Assembly: GCF_010731815.2 (NCBI RefSeq)
Contig: NZ_AP022593.1
Coordinates: 5,890,001 to 5,954,000 of the forward strand
DNA from: Mycolicibacterium arabiense
GTDB taxonomy: Bacteria; Actinomycetota; Actinomycetes; Mycobacteriales; Mycobacteriaceae
Direction of reading: 5' to 3'
Length of the DNA stretch: 64,000 bases
The position numbers were made by a program, and so were the translations under genes. The notes beneath the pieces were generated by a model. It worked only from the letters and a program-made list of their open reading frames with translations. It was not told where the DNA came from and ran no database searches. This document shows, one piece after another, positions 8,941 to 21,420 of the stretch; positions within the stretch are counted from its first letter, which is position 1, and each line of letters begins with the position of its first letter.

Positions 8941-9696
8941 ATGACGGCAGCCGTCGATGGGGCAAAGATCGATGCATACCCGAGATCGGCGATACGAGAT
9001 GAGGCCTCGAAGATGGACTGGAACCCACGCGACACCGCCGTCGTGTTCATCGATCCACAGAACGACGTCCTGAGCCCCACCGGAATCAACTGGGCGGCAA
9101 CGGGCGCCAGCGTCACGGAGAACGACACCGTCGCGCACATGCTGGCGATCTTCCAGGCCGCGAAGGCCGCGTCGTACGGGATGTTCATCTCACCGCACTA
9201 CTTCTATCCCACCGATCACCGCTGGCTGTTCAACGGCGCACTGGAGGCCGACGAACTGCGCACCGGCACCTTCGACCGGCCGGGTCCCCTGAACCTGGAC
9301 GGGCTGCCCGGCTCGGGAGCCGACTGGCTCGACGTCTTCAAGCCGTACATCGAGGACCCGGACACGGTCGTCGTCAGCCCGCACAAGGTGTTCGGCTCGC
9401 AGACCAACGACCTGGTGCTGCAGTTGCGCAAACGGCGGATCAACAGGGTCCTGCTCGGCGGGATGCTCGCGAACATGTGCGTCGGATCGCACCTGCGCGA
9501 TCTCCTCGAGCAGGGCTTCGAGGTCTACGTCGTCCGTGATGCCATCGCGGGTCCGCGCCATCCGGAGTGGGGCGACGGCTACCAGGCCGCTCTGGTCAAC
9601 TACGCATTCCTCGCGCACGGGGTGGTCTGGACCGAGGACGTCGTCACCGCCATGCAGGCATCGGCGCAGCCGTCGAACGCCGAGGAGATCCGATGA
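8941..9696 (+). CDS. Isochorismatase-family cysteine hydrolase
   Basis: Cytoplasmic hydrolase of the isochorismatase/nicotinamidase/biuret-hydrolase superfamily, 251 residues. The three catalytic elements are visible: Asp in VVFIDPQND, Lys in VVSPHKVFGS, and the nucleophile Cys in GGMLANMCVGSHLRDLL. The substrate cannot be assigned. The start is uncertain: ATG 8941 gives the full product, while ATG 9013 (MDWNPRDTAVVFID) would give a minimal family fold. The stop overlaps the start of the SDR gene (ATGA), so the two are co-translated. Confidence 0.85.
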   Translation: MTAAVDGAKIDAYPRSAIRDEASKMDWNPRDTAVVFIDPQNDVLSPTGINWAATGASVTENDTVAHMLAIFQAAKAASYGMFISPHYFYPTDHRWLFNGALEADELRTGTFDRPGPLNLDGLPGSGADWLDVFKPYIEDPDTVVVSPHKVFGSQTNDLVLQLRKRRINRVLLGGMLANMCVGSHLRDLLEQGFEVYVVRDAIAGPRHPEWGDGYQAALVNYAFLAHGVVWTEDVVTAMQASAQPSNAEEIR

Positions 9697-10625
9697 GCCG
9701 TCTGAGCACCCCATTCGGGTTCACCTCCACGGCCGCCGAGGTCCTCGCCGACGTGGACCTGTCAGGACAGCGCATCATCGTCACCGGTGCGACCTCGGAC
9801 CTGGGGGTGGAGACCGCGCGCGCCTTGGCGGCGGCCGGCGCATCCGTCGTGCTCGGTGTTCGTCGGTTCGACGCCGGCCGAGAGGTGGCGGCCCAGATCG
9901 CGGAATCCACCGGGAATGAATCGGTCACGGCCGCCGTGCTGGACGTCGCCGACCTGGCGTCGGTCCGGGACTTCGTCGCGCGGTGCGGCGCCGAGCCGGT
10001 GCACGCGTTGATCAACAACGCCGGGATCATGGCGCTGCCCGAACTCGTCCGCTCCAAGGAGGGCCGCGAGATGCAGTTCGCCACCAACTATCTCGGGCAC
10101 TTCGCCCTCACCGTCGGGCTTCGCCCAGCGCTCGAGGCAGCCGGCGGAGCGCGCGTCGTGTCCGTCAGTTCCAGCGGACACCTGTTCTCGCCGGTGGTCT
10201 TCGACGACCTCGACTACCGCTTCCGGCCGTATGACCCCATGACGGCCTACGGGCAATCCAAGACCGCCGCCGTCCTGCTCGCCGTCGGCGTGACCGATCG
10301 CTGGCGAGACGACGGGATCGTCGCCAACGCGCTGAATCCGGGCGCGATCGCCACCGGGCTTCAGAAGCACACCGGAGGTTTGCAAACCCCCGTCGAACGC
10401 CGCAAGACGATCGAGCAGGGCGCTGCGACCTCCGTGCTGCTGGCCGCGTCACCGCTCGTCGACGGGATCGGCGGTCGCTACTTCGAAGACTGCAACGAGT
10501 CACCGACCGTCACGCAGCGCCCCGACGACTACAGCGGCGGCGTCGCGCCGTATGCGCTAGACAGTGGCAACGCCACGCGGCTCTGGGACGCCGGAGAAGC
10601 GTTCGTCGCCAACGCCGTTCGTTAG
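9693..10625 (+). CDS. Short-chain dehydrogenase/reductase
   Basis: 310-residue NAD(P)-dependent oxidoreductase of the retinol-dehydrogenase-like subgroup. The cofactor loop is [19 protein letters not shown] (TGxxxxxG), NNAG is present in [13 protein letters not shown], and the catalytic Tyr/Lys are in [10 protein letters not shown], preceded by Ser in VSVSSSGH. The ATG lies in an ATGA overlap with the hydrolase gene and has a GAGGAG site. Its stop overlaps that of the convergent DUF5078 gene by four bases. Confidence 0.88.
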   Translation: MSRLSTPFGFTSTAAEVLADVDLSGQRIIVTGATSDLGVETARALAAAGASVVLGVRRFDAGREVAAQIAESTGNESVTAAVLDVADLASVRDFVARCGAEPVHALINNAGIMALPELVRSKEGREMQFATNYLGHFALTVGLRPALEAAGGARVVSVSSSGHLFSPVVFDDLDYRFRPYDPMTAYGQSKTAAVLLAVGVTDRWRDDGIVANALNPGAIATGLQKHTGGLQTPVERRKTIEQGAATSVLLAASPLVDGIGGRYFEDCNESPTVTQRPDDYSGGVAPYALDSGNATRLWDAGEAFVANAVR

Positions 10626-11092
10626 CGTGCGACCGGCCAGGCCCACACCGACATGTCGCCGCGCGGGTAGTTCATGCAGACGTCGGTGGCCTTGGCGACC
10701 ACGCCCTTGTTGTTGAAGAAGATCTTCGCCCAGTTGCCCCAGCGCTGAGCCATCGGCTCACCGAAGACGTGGGTGGCGATGTACTCGGAGTAGCCGCGCC
10801 GGTCGAAGGCGTTCAGCGAGTAGAACCAGTGGATGCGGTCCACGGCGCCCTGCTGCACGTCGGCAGGCCGGTTGTTCTTGTCGATGATGTAGCGCTCGAA
10901 GTACACCGGGCTGGTGTCGCGCACGGCGGCCAGGTACTGCTCGGCATCGCACGACGTCTCGATCTGGCGCTTCGGGATGGGGTAGTCGTCCGTGGAGTCG
11001 GCGACCGCGGGGGCGGCGAACACCGTCGCCGCGATCCCGCAGGTTGCGGCCAGCAGGCCGCCCCGACGCATCAGATTGCGCATGCCCATCAT
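10622..11092 (-). CDS. DUF5078-type exported protein
   Basis: Small secreted mycobacterial protein of about 156 residues and unknown function, assigned to DUF5078 from its overall pattern. The signal peptide [21 protein letters not shown]... ends at AVA before [10 protein letters not shown]. The mature part has two Cys (SCDAEQYL and VCMNYPRGD) that could form a disulfide. ATG 11092 has an excellent AGGAG site 6-7 bases upstream. An alternative ATG at 11110 overlaps the mmpL stop (ATGA) and would add six residues. It is the last gene of the mmpS-mmpL operon, suggesting a periplasmic accessory role in that export system. Confidence 0.75.
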   Translation of the reverse strand: MMGMRNLMRRGGLLAATCGIAATVFAAPAVADSTDDYPIPKRQIETSCDAEQYLAAVRDTSPVYFERYIIDKNNRPADVQQGAVDRIHWFYSLNAFDRRGYSEYIATHVFGEPMAQRWGNWAKIFFNNKGVVAKATDVCMNYPRGDMSVWAWPVAR

Positions 11093-11106
11093 GTTGCTCC
11101 TCGTCG

Positions 11107-14022
11107 TCATGCGGTGGGGACCGGTTCGGGATCCTTGGACGACGGCGGAGGCGTCGGCCACGGGGCGGGTAGGGGGCGGGACCGGACGTTCTGCGGCCAC
11201 CAGAACCACCGTCCGAGCAGTGCGGCGATGGACGGCATCATCAGCGAGCGCACGATCAGGGTGTCGAACAGCAGACCCAGACCGATCGTGGTGCCGACCT
11301 GGCCGATCACGGTCAGTTCACTGACCGCCATCGACATCATCGTGAACGCGAACACCAGGCCCGCCGACGTGACCACCGACCCGGTGCCGCCCATGGATCG
11401 GATGATGCCGGTGTTCAAGCCCGCGTGTATCTCCTCCTTGAAGCGCGCGACCAACAACAGGTTGTAGTCGGCGCCCACGGCGAGCAGGATGATCACCGCC
11501 ATCGCCATGACCATCCAGTGCAGTTCGATGCCCAGGATGTGCTGCCAGATCAGGACCGACAGGCCGAACGATGCGCCCAGTGAGAGCACCACAGTTCCGA
11601 CGATCACCGCCGAGGCCACGACGCTGCGGGTGATCAGCAACATGATGATGAAGATCAGCGCCAGCGCGGAGATGCCTGCGATCAGCAGGTCGTAGTCGTT
11701 GCCGTCGGACATGTCCTTGAACACCGCGGCCGTACCGCCGAGGTAGACCTTCGAGCCCTCCAGCGGCGTGCCCTTGATGGCTTCCTTGGCGGCGTTCTTG
11801 ATCCGGTCGATCCGCTCGATGCCCTCGGGGGACATCGGATCGCCCTCGTGCACGATCATGAAGCGCACCGACTTGCCGTCGGGCGAGATGAAGTTCTTCA
11901 TGCCGCGCTTGAAGTCCTCGTTGTCGAAGATCTCCGGTGGCAGATAGAACGAGTCGTCGTTCATCGATGCGTCGAATGCCTCGCCCATCGCCGACGAGTT
12001 GTCCGAACCCTCGGCCTGCTGATCCTGCATGCCCTTCTGGGTCGCGTACTGCGTGAGCAGCATCGTCTTCATGGTCTTCATCGTCGTGATCATCTCGGGC
12101 ATCAACGCGACCATCTGCGGCATCAGGGTGTCGAGTCGCTCCATGAGCGGCATCAACTGCTGAATGTCGTCGGTCATCGTGTTGATGCCGTCAAGGGTGT
12201 CGAAGACCGATCGGATCGACCAGCAGACCGGGATGTTGTAGCACTTGGGTTCCCAGTAGAAGTAGTTGCGGATGGGCCGGAAGAAGTCGTCGAAGTTGGC
12301 GATGTTGTCGCGCAGTTCGGCGATGTCGACCGTCATGTTCTTCATCTGGCCGACCATCTCGTGCGTGACGCCCGCCATCTGCGCCGTCAGCGCCGACATC
12401 TTCGTCATCGAGTCGATGGTCGTCTGCATGTCGTCGGCTTGCTTCTTGATGTTCTCCATCATGTCCTGCATGTACTTCTCGTTCAGCTTCTGCGTGGTGC
12501 CCTGCATGCTGATCAGGAAGGGGATGGAGGTGTGCTCGATGGGCTTGCCGTCGGGCCGGGTGATGGTCTGCACCCGGGCGATGCCCTCCTCGCGGAAGAC
12601 CGCCTTCGCGATCTTGTCGATGACGAGGAAGTCCGCCGAGTTGCGCAGGTCGTGATCGCTCTCGACCATCAGCAGCTCAGGGTTCATCCGGGACTGGGAG
12701 AAGTGCCGGTCAGCCGCCGCGTAACCCTGGTTGGCAGGCAGGTCCGCGGGCAGGTAGCTGCGGTCGTTGTAGTTGGTGCGGTAGCCGGGCAGCGTCAGCA
12801 GGCCGATCAGTGCCAGCGCGACGGTCGCCACGAGGATGGGTCCGGGCCAGCGCACCACTGCGGCGCCGATCTTGCGCCAGCCGCGGGTGCGCAGTGCACG
12901 CTTGGGCTCGAGGAGCCCGAACCGGCTGGCGATCGTGACGATGGCCGACCCGAGGGTCAGCGCGGTCAGCACGCAGACCACCATGCCGATGGCGAGCGGG
13001 ACGCCGAGGGTCTGGAAGTAGGGCAGCCGGGTGAAGGACAGGCAGAACGTGGCGCCGGCGATGGTGAGCCCGGAGCCCAGCACGACGTGGGCGGTGCCAC
13101 CGAACATCGTGTAGTACGCCTGTTCGCGGTCCTCGCCGATGCTTCGCGCTTCCTGATATCGGCCGATCAGGAAGATGGCGTAGTCGGTCGCCGCGGCGAT
13201 CGCGAGCGTGACCAGCAGGTTGGTCGCGAAGGTCGACAGGCCGATGATCTCGTAGTAGCCGAGGAACGACACGACACCGCGTGACGCCGCCAGCGAGAGC
13301 ACCACCATGACCAGCGTCAGCAGCACGGTGATGATCGACCGGTAGACGAGCAGCAGCATCACGATGATCACCGTGAACGTGGCGATCTCGATCATGGTCA
13401 TGCTGCGGTCGCTGGCGATGTGCTGATCGGCGGCCAGCGCGGCGGGGCCGGTGACGTACGCCTTCACCCCGTCCGGGGGCGGAACGCCGTCGACGATGTC
13501 CTGCACGGCCTTGATCGAGTCGTTGGCCAGCGTCTCGCCCTGGTTGCCCGCGGTCTTGACCTGGACGTAGGCCGCCCTGCCGTCGGAACTCTGCGAACCG
13601 GACGCGGTCAGCGGGTCGCTCCAGAAGTCCTGGATGGACTGGACGTGTTCGGTGTCCTCGCGCAGCTTCTTGATGAGTTCGTCGTAGTAGGCGTGTGCCT
13701 CGTCGCCCAGCGGCTGCTCGCCCTCCAGCACGATCATCGCCGAGCTGTCGGACTCGCCTTCAGCGAAGTTCTGGCCGACGCGCTTCATCGCGATCATCGA
13801 CGGCGCATCCGCGGGACTCATCGAGACCGCGCGCATCTGCCCGACGGTCTCGAGCTGCGGGACGATCACGTTGAGCACGGCGATCACCGCGACCCAGGCG
13901 ATCACGATCGGGACGGCGAACATCCGGATCATCCGAGGGACGAACGGCTTTCCCTCGTGCTTCGTGTGGTGCTTCGCGGGTGGGAAGGCGTCGGTCGGAG
14001 GATCGTAGTTCGGCGTCGTCAT
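11107..14022 (-). CDS. MmpL-family RND transporter
   Basis: Large inner-membrane exporter, 971 residues, of the mycobacterial MmpL family that moves lipids, siderophores or glycolipids. The architecture is the standard two-fold one: an N-terminal helix ([22 protein letters not shown]), a first periplasmic loop, a membrane bundle with the GRYQEAR segment, a long second periplasmic domain (about residues 400-740, with a Met-rich coiled-coil-like stretch), and a second bundle ending near residue 950. Proton-relay Asp-Tyr pairs are recognisable as [12 protein letters not shown] and [13 protein letters not shown]. It overlaps mmpS by four bases and the next frame by four bases. The cargo cannot be told from the sequence. 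Confidence 0.93.
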   Translation of the reverse strand: MTTPNYDPPTDAFPPAKHHTKHEGKPFVPRMIRMFAVPIVIAWVAVIAVLNVIVPQLETVGQMRAVSMSPADAPSMIAMKRVGQNFAEGESDSSAMIVLEGEQPLGDEAHAYYDELIKKLREDTEHVQSIQDFWSDPLTASGSQSSDGRAAYVQVKTAGNQGETLANDSIKAVQDIVDGVPPPDGVKAYVTGPAALAADQHIASDRSMTMIEIATFTVIIVMLLLVYRSIITVLLTLVMVVLSLAASRGVVSFLGYYEIIGLSTFATNLLVTLAIAAATDYAIFLIGRYQEARSIGEDREQAYYTMFGGTAHVVLGSGLTIAGATFCLSFTRLPYFQTLGVPLAIGMVVCVLTALTLGSAIVTIASRFGLLEPKRALRTRGWRKIGAAVVRWPGPILVATVALALIGLLTLPGYRTNYNDRSYLPADLPANQGYAAADRHFSQSRMNPELLMVESDHDLRNSADFLVIDKIAKAVFREEGIARVQTITRPDGKPIEHTSIPFLISMQGTTQKLNEKYMQDMMENIKKQADDMQTTIDSMTKMSALTAQMAGVTHEMVGQMKNMTVDIAELRDNIANFDDFFRPIRNYFYWEPKCYNIPVCWSIRSVFDTLDGINTMTDDIQQLMPLMERLDTLMPQMVALMPEMITTMKTMKTMLLTQYATQKGMQDQQAEGSDNSSAMGEAFDASMNDDSFYLPPEIFDNEDFKRGMKNFISPDGKSVRFMIVHEGDPMSPEGIERIDRIKNAAKEAIKGTPLEGSKVYLGGTAAVFKDMSDGNDYDLLIAGISALALIFIIMLLITRSVVASAVIVGTVVLSLGASFGLSVLIWQHILGIELHWMVMAMAVIILLAVGADYNLLLVARFKEEIHAGLNTGIIRSMGGTGSVVTSAGLVFAFTMMSMAVSELTVIGQVGTTIGLGLLFDTLIVRSLMMPSIAALLGRWFWWPQNVRSRPLPAPWPTPPPSSKDPEPVPTA

Positions 14023-14453
14023 GCCGACTTCACCAGGCAGAATGTCTGGGCGTTCAAGCCGGTCGACGTCCTTTCTTCCTTCACCTCGTCATCGACGGTG
14101 ACGCGGCAGGTGATCGAGCTGCCGTCGCCCTGGGCGACGATGTTCGGCTGTGCGGCGGCAGCCGTGGTCGACAGCGTCAGCGACCAGGGCAGCATCGCGC
14201 CGTCGACCCGCTGCGGCTTCGCGTCGAGGTCGAGGTAGTTGATGTCCGCGTAGGCACCCGGCTCGCCGAAGATCTCGTAGGTGACGACCTTGGGGTCGAA
14301 CGGCTCGGGGTCGTCGGCGAACTGGACCGGGGTGACGGTGATGCCCTCGGCACCGAAGAACGTGCGGATGCGCTGGACGGTGAAGCCTGCCACCGCCACG
14401 ACCACGACGATGAGGAGTGGAATCCACGCCTTCTTCAGCAGGCCCGTCACCAT
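14019..14453 (-). CDS. MmpS-family membrane accessory protein
   Basis: 144-residue partner of MmpL. One N-terminal transmembrane helix ([21 protein letters not shown]) is followed by a periplasmic beta-rich domain with the family signature [20 protein letters not shown] and a conserved Cys pair ([16 protein letters not shown]). It is the first gene of the mmpS-mmpL-DUF5078 operon, which is transcribed from the region holding a tandem 21-bp motif. Confidence 0.93.
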   Translation of the reverse strand: MVTGLLKKAWIPLLIVVVVAVAGFTVQRIRTFFGAEGITVTPVQFADDPEPFDPKVVTYEIFGEPGAYADINYLDLDAKPQRVDGAMLPWSLTLSTTAAAAQPNIVAQGDGSSITCRVTVDDEVKEERTSTGLNAQTFCLVKSA

Positions 14454-14508
14454 TCCACCCGTCCATTCCCGTATGCGATGTTTCTCACCGATGTCTCAGC
14501 TGCGTCAC

Positions 14509-14552
14509 AGATTAGCCAACGTAACTGATAGATTAGCCTAGTTAAGTTAATC
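14509..14552. promoter_or_regulatory. Tandem 21-bp motif / candidate operator upstream of mmpS
   Basis: AGATTAGCC occurs at 14509-14517 and again at 14530-14538, exactly 21 bp (two helical turns) apart. The second copy is part of an imperfect 22-bp dyad, 14531-14552, with arms GATTA and TAATC. Its TTAGCCTA core matches the centre of the mycobacterial IdeR iron box, but I count only about 12 of 19 matches overall. The motif lies in the 216-bp AT-richer divergent region between mmpS and the DUF732 gene, so it could control either. Confidence 0.45.
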
Positions 14553-14669
14553 GTGGCGACTCCCACTTCTACCTCCGTCGTGTGACGGGGACCACGCCCC
14601 TGGGGGGTGGATCAATGGGGTTGCGACGCAAGTCAATCACGTCGGTCGTCGGATAGGGTAAGTCCACAA

Positions 14670-15095
14670 ATGGGTACACATGCAATCCGCTGGGTCAGGG
14701 GAGTGGTCATCGCGACGCTGGGCGCCGCGACGGTCGCGTTGGCGGCGCCTGCCAGCGCCGATGTCGACACCGACTTCACCGCCGAACTGAACACGTACGG
14801 CATCTACGGGCAGAAGGACTACAACGCCTGGATCGGCAAGATCGTGTGCAAGCGCATGCGTACCGGACTCGACGCCGACGCCTACGAAGCCGCCACGTTC
14901 CTCAAGCTGAACCTGCACAAGAAGAGCACCGAGCAGCAGGTGTACCAGTTCCTCGGTGGAGCCATCCGGTACTACTGCCCCGATCAGCAGGTCGTCCTCG
15001 ACCGGTTGGCCGCCGGTCAGACCGGCGGCGGCACCGCGCCGATCGACGAGGCCGATCCCGGACCCGCCGGCCCGCCGCTGCCGTCCGAGCGCTAG
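14670..15095 (+). CDS. DUF732 family exported protein
   Basis: Small secreted mycobacterial protein, 141 residues. The signal peptide VRGVVIATLGAATVALAAPASA is followed by DVDTDFTAELNTYGIYGQKDYNAWIGKIVCKRM, a typical DUF732 start with conserved Cys residues (KIVCKRM and RYYCPDQ) likely to form a disulfide. I chose ATG 14670; the frame is open 21 codons further upstream but the extra sequence is not signal-like. The C-terminus is Gly/Pro-rich. Function unknown. The stop abuts that of the convergent P450 gene. Confidence 0.82.
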   Translation: MGTHAIRWVRGVVIATLGAATVALAAPASADVDTDFTAELNTYGIYGQKDYNAWIGKIVCKRMRTGLDADAYEAATFLKLNLHKKSTEQQVYQFLGGAIRYYCPDQQVVLDRLAAGQTGGGTAPIDEADPGPAGPPLPSER

Positions 15096-16295
15096 TCACA
15101 CCCTCGCCGGAAGGGCGTCGAACCCGCGCACCGCGGCCGTCGCCGTGAGCACCGCCCCGTCGAGGTCGAGGTCCCATTCCGGGAACCGCTTCAGGATCTC
15201 GTCGAGCGCAATGCGCCCCTCCAGCCGCGCGAGCGACGACCCCAGGCAGTAGTGGGCGCCCACCCCGAAGGTCAGATGGGCCCGCGTCTCCCGGTGGATG
15301 TCGAACACGTCGCCGTCGGGCGGGAACTGGCGGTGGTCGCGGTTGGCGGCGCCGACGAGCAACAGCATCGCGCTGCCCGCTGGCACCGTTCGGCCGTGGT
15401 AGTCGACGTCGCGGGTGACGTACCGGCCGACGTTGGGTGCGGGCGGCTCGAAGCGCAGTAGTTCCTCGATCGCCCGGGGGATCAGTGAGCGGTCCTCGAC
15501 CAGTTGCCGCCGCTGCTCGGGGTGCTCGGACAACACCTTGCCCGCCCACCCGATCAATCGCGTGGAGGTCTCGTTGCCCGCGGTCGCGACGACGTTCAGG
15601 TACATCAGCAATTCGTCGCGGGTCAGCTTGCGGGTGACGCCGTGCTCGTCGGTGAACTCCACGGTGAGCAGGTCGGTCATGATGTCGTCGGAGGGGTGGC
15701 GTGCCCGCCAGTCGACGTACTCGGCGAACACCTGGCCGGGGTCGAGGCCCTCCGATGCCATCTTCATCGGTTCGCCGCCCTCGGTCTTCATCTGCGCGTT
15801 GCCGTGATCCCGGATCGCCTCCTGGTCCGACTCCGGGATGCCGAGCAGCATGCCGATCGTCTTCATCGGCATCTGAGCGCCGAGGTCGGCGATGAAGTCG
15901 AACCGGCCCGTCCCGACCAGCGGGTCGAGGCTCTGAGCGCAGAACGCTCGCACCTTCTCCTCGAGCGCGGCGATCTTGCGCGGGGTGAACATCCGCGCCA
16001 CCAGCTTGCGGTGGATGTCGTGGATCGGAGGGTCTTCGAAGACCAGCGTGCCCGGTGGGATCTCGATGCCGGACTTGATCAGTTCCAGGATGACGCCGCG
16101 TGCCGAGCTGAGCGTCCGATTATCGACCAGTGCCTTGCTGACGTCGTCGAACCGGCTCAGCGCGTAGAAGTCGTACTGCTCGTTGTAGTACAGCGGCGCC
16201 TCTTCCCGTAGGCGCCGGTGCACCGGGTACGGATCGCTGTTCAAGGCCTGGTCGTAGGGATCGAAGTACACGTCTGCGGCATCGGTGACCGTCAT
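15096..16295 (-). CDS. Cytochrome P450
   Basis: 399-residue haem monooxygenase. The I-helix oxygen-activation motif is VVATAGNETST, the K-helix ExxR is EELLRF, and the haem-ligand loop FGVGAHYCLGSSLARLE contains the axial Cys. The ATG at 16295 begins MTVTDAADVYFDPYDQAL; the open frame upstream lacks support. It is divergent from a TetR regulator across a region with two palindromic repeats, so induction by that TetR's ligand is likely. The substrate is unknown; mycobacterial P450s of this size often act on sterols, fatty acids or aromatics. No redox-partner gene is adjacent. Confidence 0.92.
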   Translation of the reverse strand: MTVTDAADVYFDPYDQALNSDPYPVHRRLREEAPLYYNEQYDFYALSRFDDVSKALVDNRTLSSARGVILELIKSGIEIPPGTLVFEDPPIHDIHRKLVARMFTPRKIAALEEKVRAFCAQSLDPLVGTGRFDFIADLGAQMPMKTIGMLLGIPESDQEAIRDHGNAQMKTEGGEPMKMASEGLDPGQVFAEYVDWRARHPSDDIMTDLLTVEFTDEHGVTRKLTRDELLMYLNVVATAGNETSTRLIGWAGKVLSEHPEQRRQLVEDRSLIPRAIEELLRFEPPAPNVGRYVTRDVDYHGRTVPAGSAMLLLVGAANRDHRQFPPDGDVFDIHRETRAHLTFGVGAHYCLGSSLARLEGRIALDEILKRFPEWDLDLDGAVLTATAAVRGFDALPARV

Positions 16296-16336
16296 GTCCA
16301 ACCTTCGGTTCGTGGGGCTCGGACCGCTGCCCGTCC

Positions 16337-16375
16337 CACTGACAACTGTCAGTGCTTCGCTGACGAATGTCAATG
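16337..16375. promoter_or_regulatory. Double palindromic operator between P450 and TetR genes
   Basis: A perfect dyad CACTGACA-AC-TGTCAGTG occupies 16337-16354. A degenerate copy, CGCTGACG-AA-TGTCAATG, occupies 16358-16375. The two are 21 bp apart, two helical turns, placing them on the same DNA face. The position, about 40 bp upstream of the P450 start and 55 bp upstream of the TetR start, is what one expects for a TetR autoregulated operator. Confidence 0.7.
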
Positions 16376-16429
16376 CCCGGTGGGCCTGGCAGTTGACGGA
16401 TGCCCGGGAAGGGGGCTAATGATTGGCGG

Positions 16430-17074
16430 GTGGCGCGCGTGCAGAGCAGGGCGGGAACGGCCGGGGGAAGCGAGTCGCAGCGCAAGCCGACGGCCGCGGA
16501 TCTGCAGCGCCGGGAGACCCGCGAGCGGATCTTCGGCGCCGCGATCGAGGAGTTCAAGCGGGCGGGCATGGCCGAGGCCGACATCGGGTCGATCGTCGCG
16601 GCGGCCGGCGTCGCCCGGGGCACGTTCTACTTCCACTTCCCGAGCAAGGAACACGTCCTGCTCGAACTGGAACGACGGGAGGAGAAGCGCATCGCCGCCG
16701 AGATGACTCGGTTCGCGAAGACCTCCGGTGCGCTACCCGATCTGCTGGCCGAGATCGTCCGGGTGGTCGTCGCCGCCGAGCGCCGTCTCGGTCAGCTGTT
16801 GTTCAAAGACGTTCTCGCCGTGCATTTTTCGCCCATGCGGCCACCTGAGGACGAATGGACCGACCACGCCATCATCGTGGTCCTGGTCGAGGAGATCGAC
16901 CGCGCGCGCCAGCGTGGCGAGGTGGACCCGTCCGTCGACGCGAGCCTGAGCGCCATGTACTTCCTGCTCGGCCTGTATGCGCTGCTCACCACCACTCAGC
17001 AGTCCAAGGCGATCCGTACGTTCATGCTGGACAACTTCGTCGCGCAGGCGTGGCGCGGCATGGAAGCCCGGTAG
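16430..17074 (+). CDS. TetR family transcriptional regulator
   Basis: About 214 residues. The HTH is RRETRERIFGAAIEEFKRAG followed by MAEADIGSIVAAAGVARGTFYFHF, then a helical ligand domain. The start is uncertain: GTG 16430 or 16439 gives VARVQSRAG; ATG 16400 would add ten residues. It is divergent from the P450, and the double palindrome between them is the probable binding site. It is followed after a few bases by an F420/FMN-type oxidoreductase, which may share the transcript. Confidence 0.88.
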   Translation: MARVQSRAGTAGGSESQRKPTAADLQRRETRERIFGAAIEEFKRAGMAEADIGSIVAAAGVARGTFYFHFPSKEHVLLELERREEKRIAAEMTRFAKTSGALPDLLAEIVRVVVAAERRLGQLLFKDVLAVHFSPMRPPEDEWTDHAIIVVLVEEIDRARQRGEVDPSVDASLSAMYFLLGLYALLTTTQQSKAIRTFMLDNFVAQAWRGMEAR

Positions 17075-17078
17075 CACG

Positions 17079-18016
17079 GTGACCGACACCCGCGGACTCG
17101 ACATCGGGGTGTACGTCCCGCAGATGGGGTTCTCCTTCGACGACGTCCTGCACCGCGCCCTGCGCTGCGAGGACCTCGGCATCGGATCGCTGTGGCTCTA
17201 CGACCACATGTTCGGCCCAGGCGTGCCGAACATCCCGTCGCTCGAGGCGTGGACGCTGGCCACCGCCCTGCTGGCCCGCACCGAGCGACTACGGGTCGGT
17301 CACATGGTGCTGTGCAACCAGTTCCGGCATCCCGCGGTCCTGGCGAAGATGGTCACCACACTCGACCAGATCTCGGCCGGCAGACTGGAACTCGGCATCG
17401 GCAGCGGATCGATCGAAGACGAGCACCGACGCATGGGCATGGAGTGGGGCACGTTCGGTGAACGGTCCGAGCGGCTCGGCGAGACGCTCGAGATCCTGCA
17501 CCAGGCGCTCGGGAACGGGACCGTCGACTTCCAGGGCAAGCACTTCACGGTCACCGACATGCCGATCGTGCCGGGCCCGGTGCAGCGGCCGCGCCCGCCC
17601 ATCGTCGTCGGCGGAGTCGGCGAGAAGTTCACCCTGCCGCTGGTCGCGCGCTACGCCGACGTGTGGAACGTGCCGACGTACGCCCTCGACGATCTCGACC
17701 GCAAGCGCGACCTCCTGCGAGCCGCCTGCGCCGACGTTGGTCGCGACGTCGACGAGATCGTGCTGTCGGTCGAGGCCGTCATGGCGCTCGCGCCCGACGA
17801 CGAAGCCCTTCCCGGTGTCCGGGCGCTGGCCGAGAAGCGGTTCGGCGGACCGGGATTCGGCCTCCGCGAGGGCGGCCTGGTGGGCACGCCGGGGCACGTC
17901 GTCGACCGCATCCACGAACTCGCGGCGATGGGCTTCGGACAGATCGTGCTGTTCACCCACGACCGTGCGTCCGACCAGACCCTGGACCTGCTGGCGGCCC
18001 AGGTGATCGCGGCGCT

Positions 18017-18020
<4 letters not shown>
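17079..18020 (+). CDS. LLM-class flavin-dependent oxidoreductase (luciferase-like, probably F420)
   Basis: 313-residue TIM-barrel oxidoreductase. Family marks are the N-terminal LDIGVYVPQMGFSFDDVL, SLWLYDHMF, the LELGIGSGSIEDEHRRMG segment and RPPIVVGGVGEKFTLPLVARYADVWN. In mycobacteria such proteins usually bind F420 rather than FMN, but this cannot be told here. GTG at 17079 follows the TetR stop by four bases, suggesting an operon. The stop overlaps that of the convergent glgP by four bases. Confidence 0.85.
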
Positions 18021-20524
<2,504 letters not shown>

Positions 20525-20614
20525 CGCGCGATTGTGGCAGTGATGCGTGCACTTGGCAGGGTCAACGGACGACGGGCTGGTGAACGTGGACCGACCACGG
20601 TCCGCCGCCGGGCG

Positions 20615-21355
20615 TCAGCCTGCACCCTTGCCGTTGTCGACCCGGTAGACCGCGCCGTGGATGGCGGCCGCGTCGTCGCTGGCCAGGAACGCGATCGTCT
20701 TGGCGACGTCGACGGTCTCCATGAAGCCGCGCGGCGAGGCGATGCGCATGATGAGGTCCCAATCGGCGTTGTCCGGCGCGGCGAACTCGGTGGTCTGCGC
20801 GGTGGGCATGCCGCCCGGGCAGACCGCGTTCACCCGCAGCTTCTCCTTGGTGAACTCGATCGCCATCGCGCGGGTCAATCCGATGAGCCCGTGCTTGGCC
20901 GCGCAGTACCCGGTCGAGTACACCTCGCCCTCGACGCCGGCGATCGAGCTGACGTTGACGATGTTGCCGCCTGTCGACAGCAGGTGCGGCAGCGCTGCGC
21001 GGGACAGATAGAACGGGCCGTGCAGGTTGACCGCGAGGTCGCGTTCCCAGTCCTCGTCGGTCATGGTCGTGGTGTGCCGCATCTGGTGGAAGCCCGCGAC
21101 GTTGACCAGGACGTCGAGCCTGCCGAACGTCTCGACGCACTCCTCGACGGCCTGGCGGCAGGCCGCCGACGAGGTCACGTCGACCGACGAGTACCGCCCG
21201 CCCGGAACGTCGGCGAACACCTCGCTCATCCGGTCGGCGTCACGGGCGACGCCGAACACCGATGCTCCCCGCTGCGCGAACAGCGTGGCCGTCGCGGCGC
21301 CCAATCCGGCCGATGCTCCCGTGATCAGGGCGACTTTGCCCTCGAGTGTCGTCAT
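20615..21355 (-). CDS. SDR family oxidoreductase
   Basis: 246-residue NAD(P)-dependent dehydrogenase of the classical SDR type. It has LITGASAGLGAATATLFAQRG (TGxxxGxG), NVAG in LVNVAGFHQM, catalytic Ser in NVSSIAGVEG and YCAAKHGL (Tyr-x-x-x-Lys). The C-terminus carries VDNGKGAG, akin to FabG-like family ends. It is divergent from the secreted protein at 21421, with 65 bp between starts. Confidence 0.9.
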   Translation of the reverse strand: MTTLEGKVALITGASAGLGAATATLFAQRGASVFGVARDADRMSEVFADVPGGRYSSVDVTSSAACRQAVEECVETFGRLDVLVNVAGFHQMRHTTTMTDEDWERDLAVNLHGPFYLSRAALPHLLSTGGNIVNVSSIAGVEGEVYSTGYCAAKHGLIGLTRAMAIEFTKEKLRVNAVCPGGMPTAQTTEFAAPDNADWDLIMRIASPRGFMETVDVAKTIAFLASDDAAAIHGAVYRVDNGKGAG

Positions 21356-21420
21356 GACCGAACTCTCTCACGAAGGCAAACCGGCGACGTTGCTGGACAA
21401 CGCTTGCCATACTGCTGGGC

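Noticed and set aside
11848..13284. 478-codon open frame on the plus strand
   Set aside because: Antisense to mmpL; no domains, His/Arg/Val-rich.
14509..14552. Calling the mmpS motif a true IdeR box
   Set aside because: Only about 12 of 19 positions match the consensus as I recall it, so it is kept as an unassigned operator candidate.
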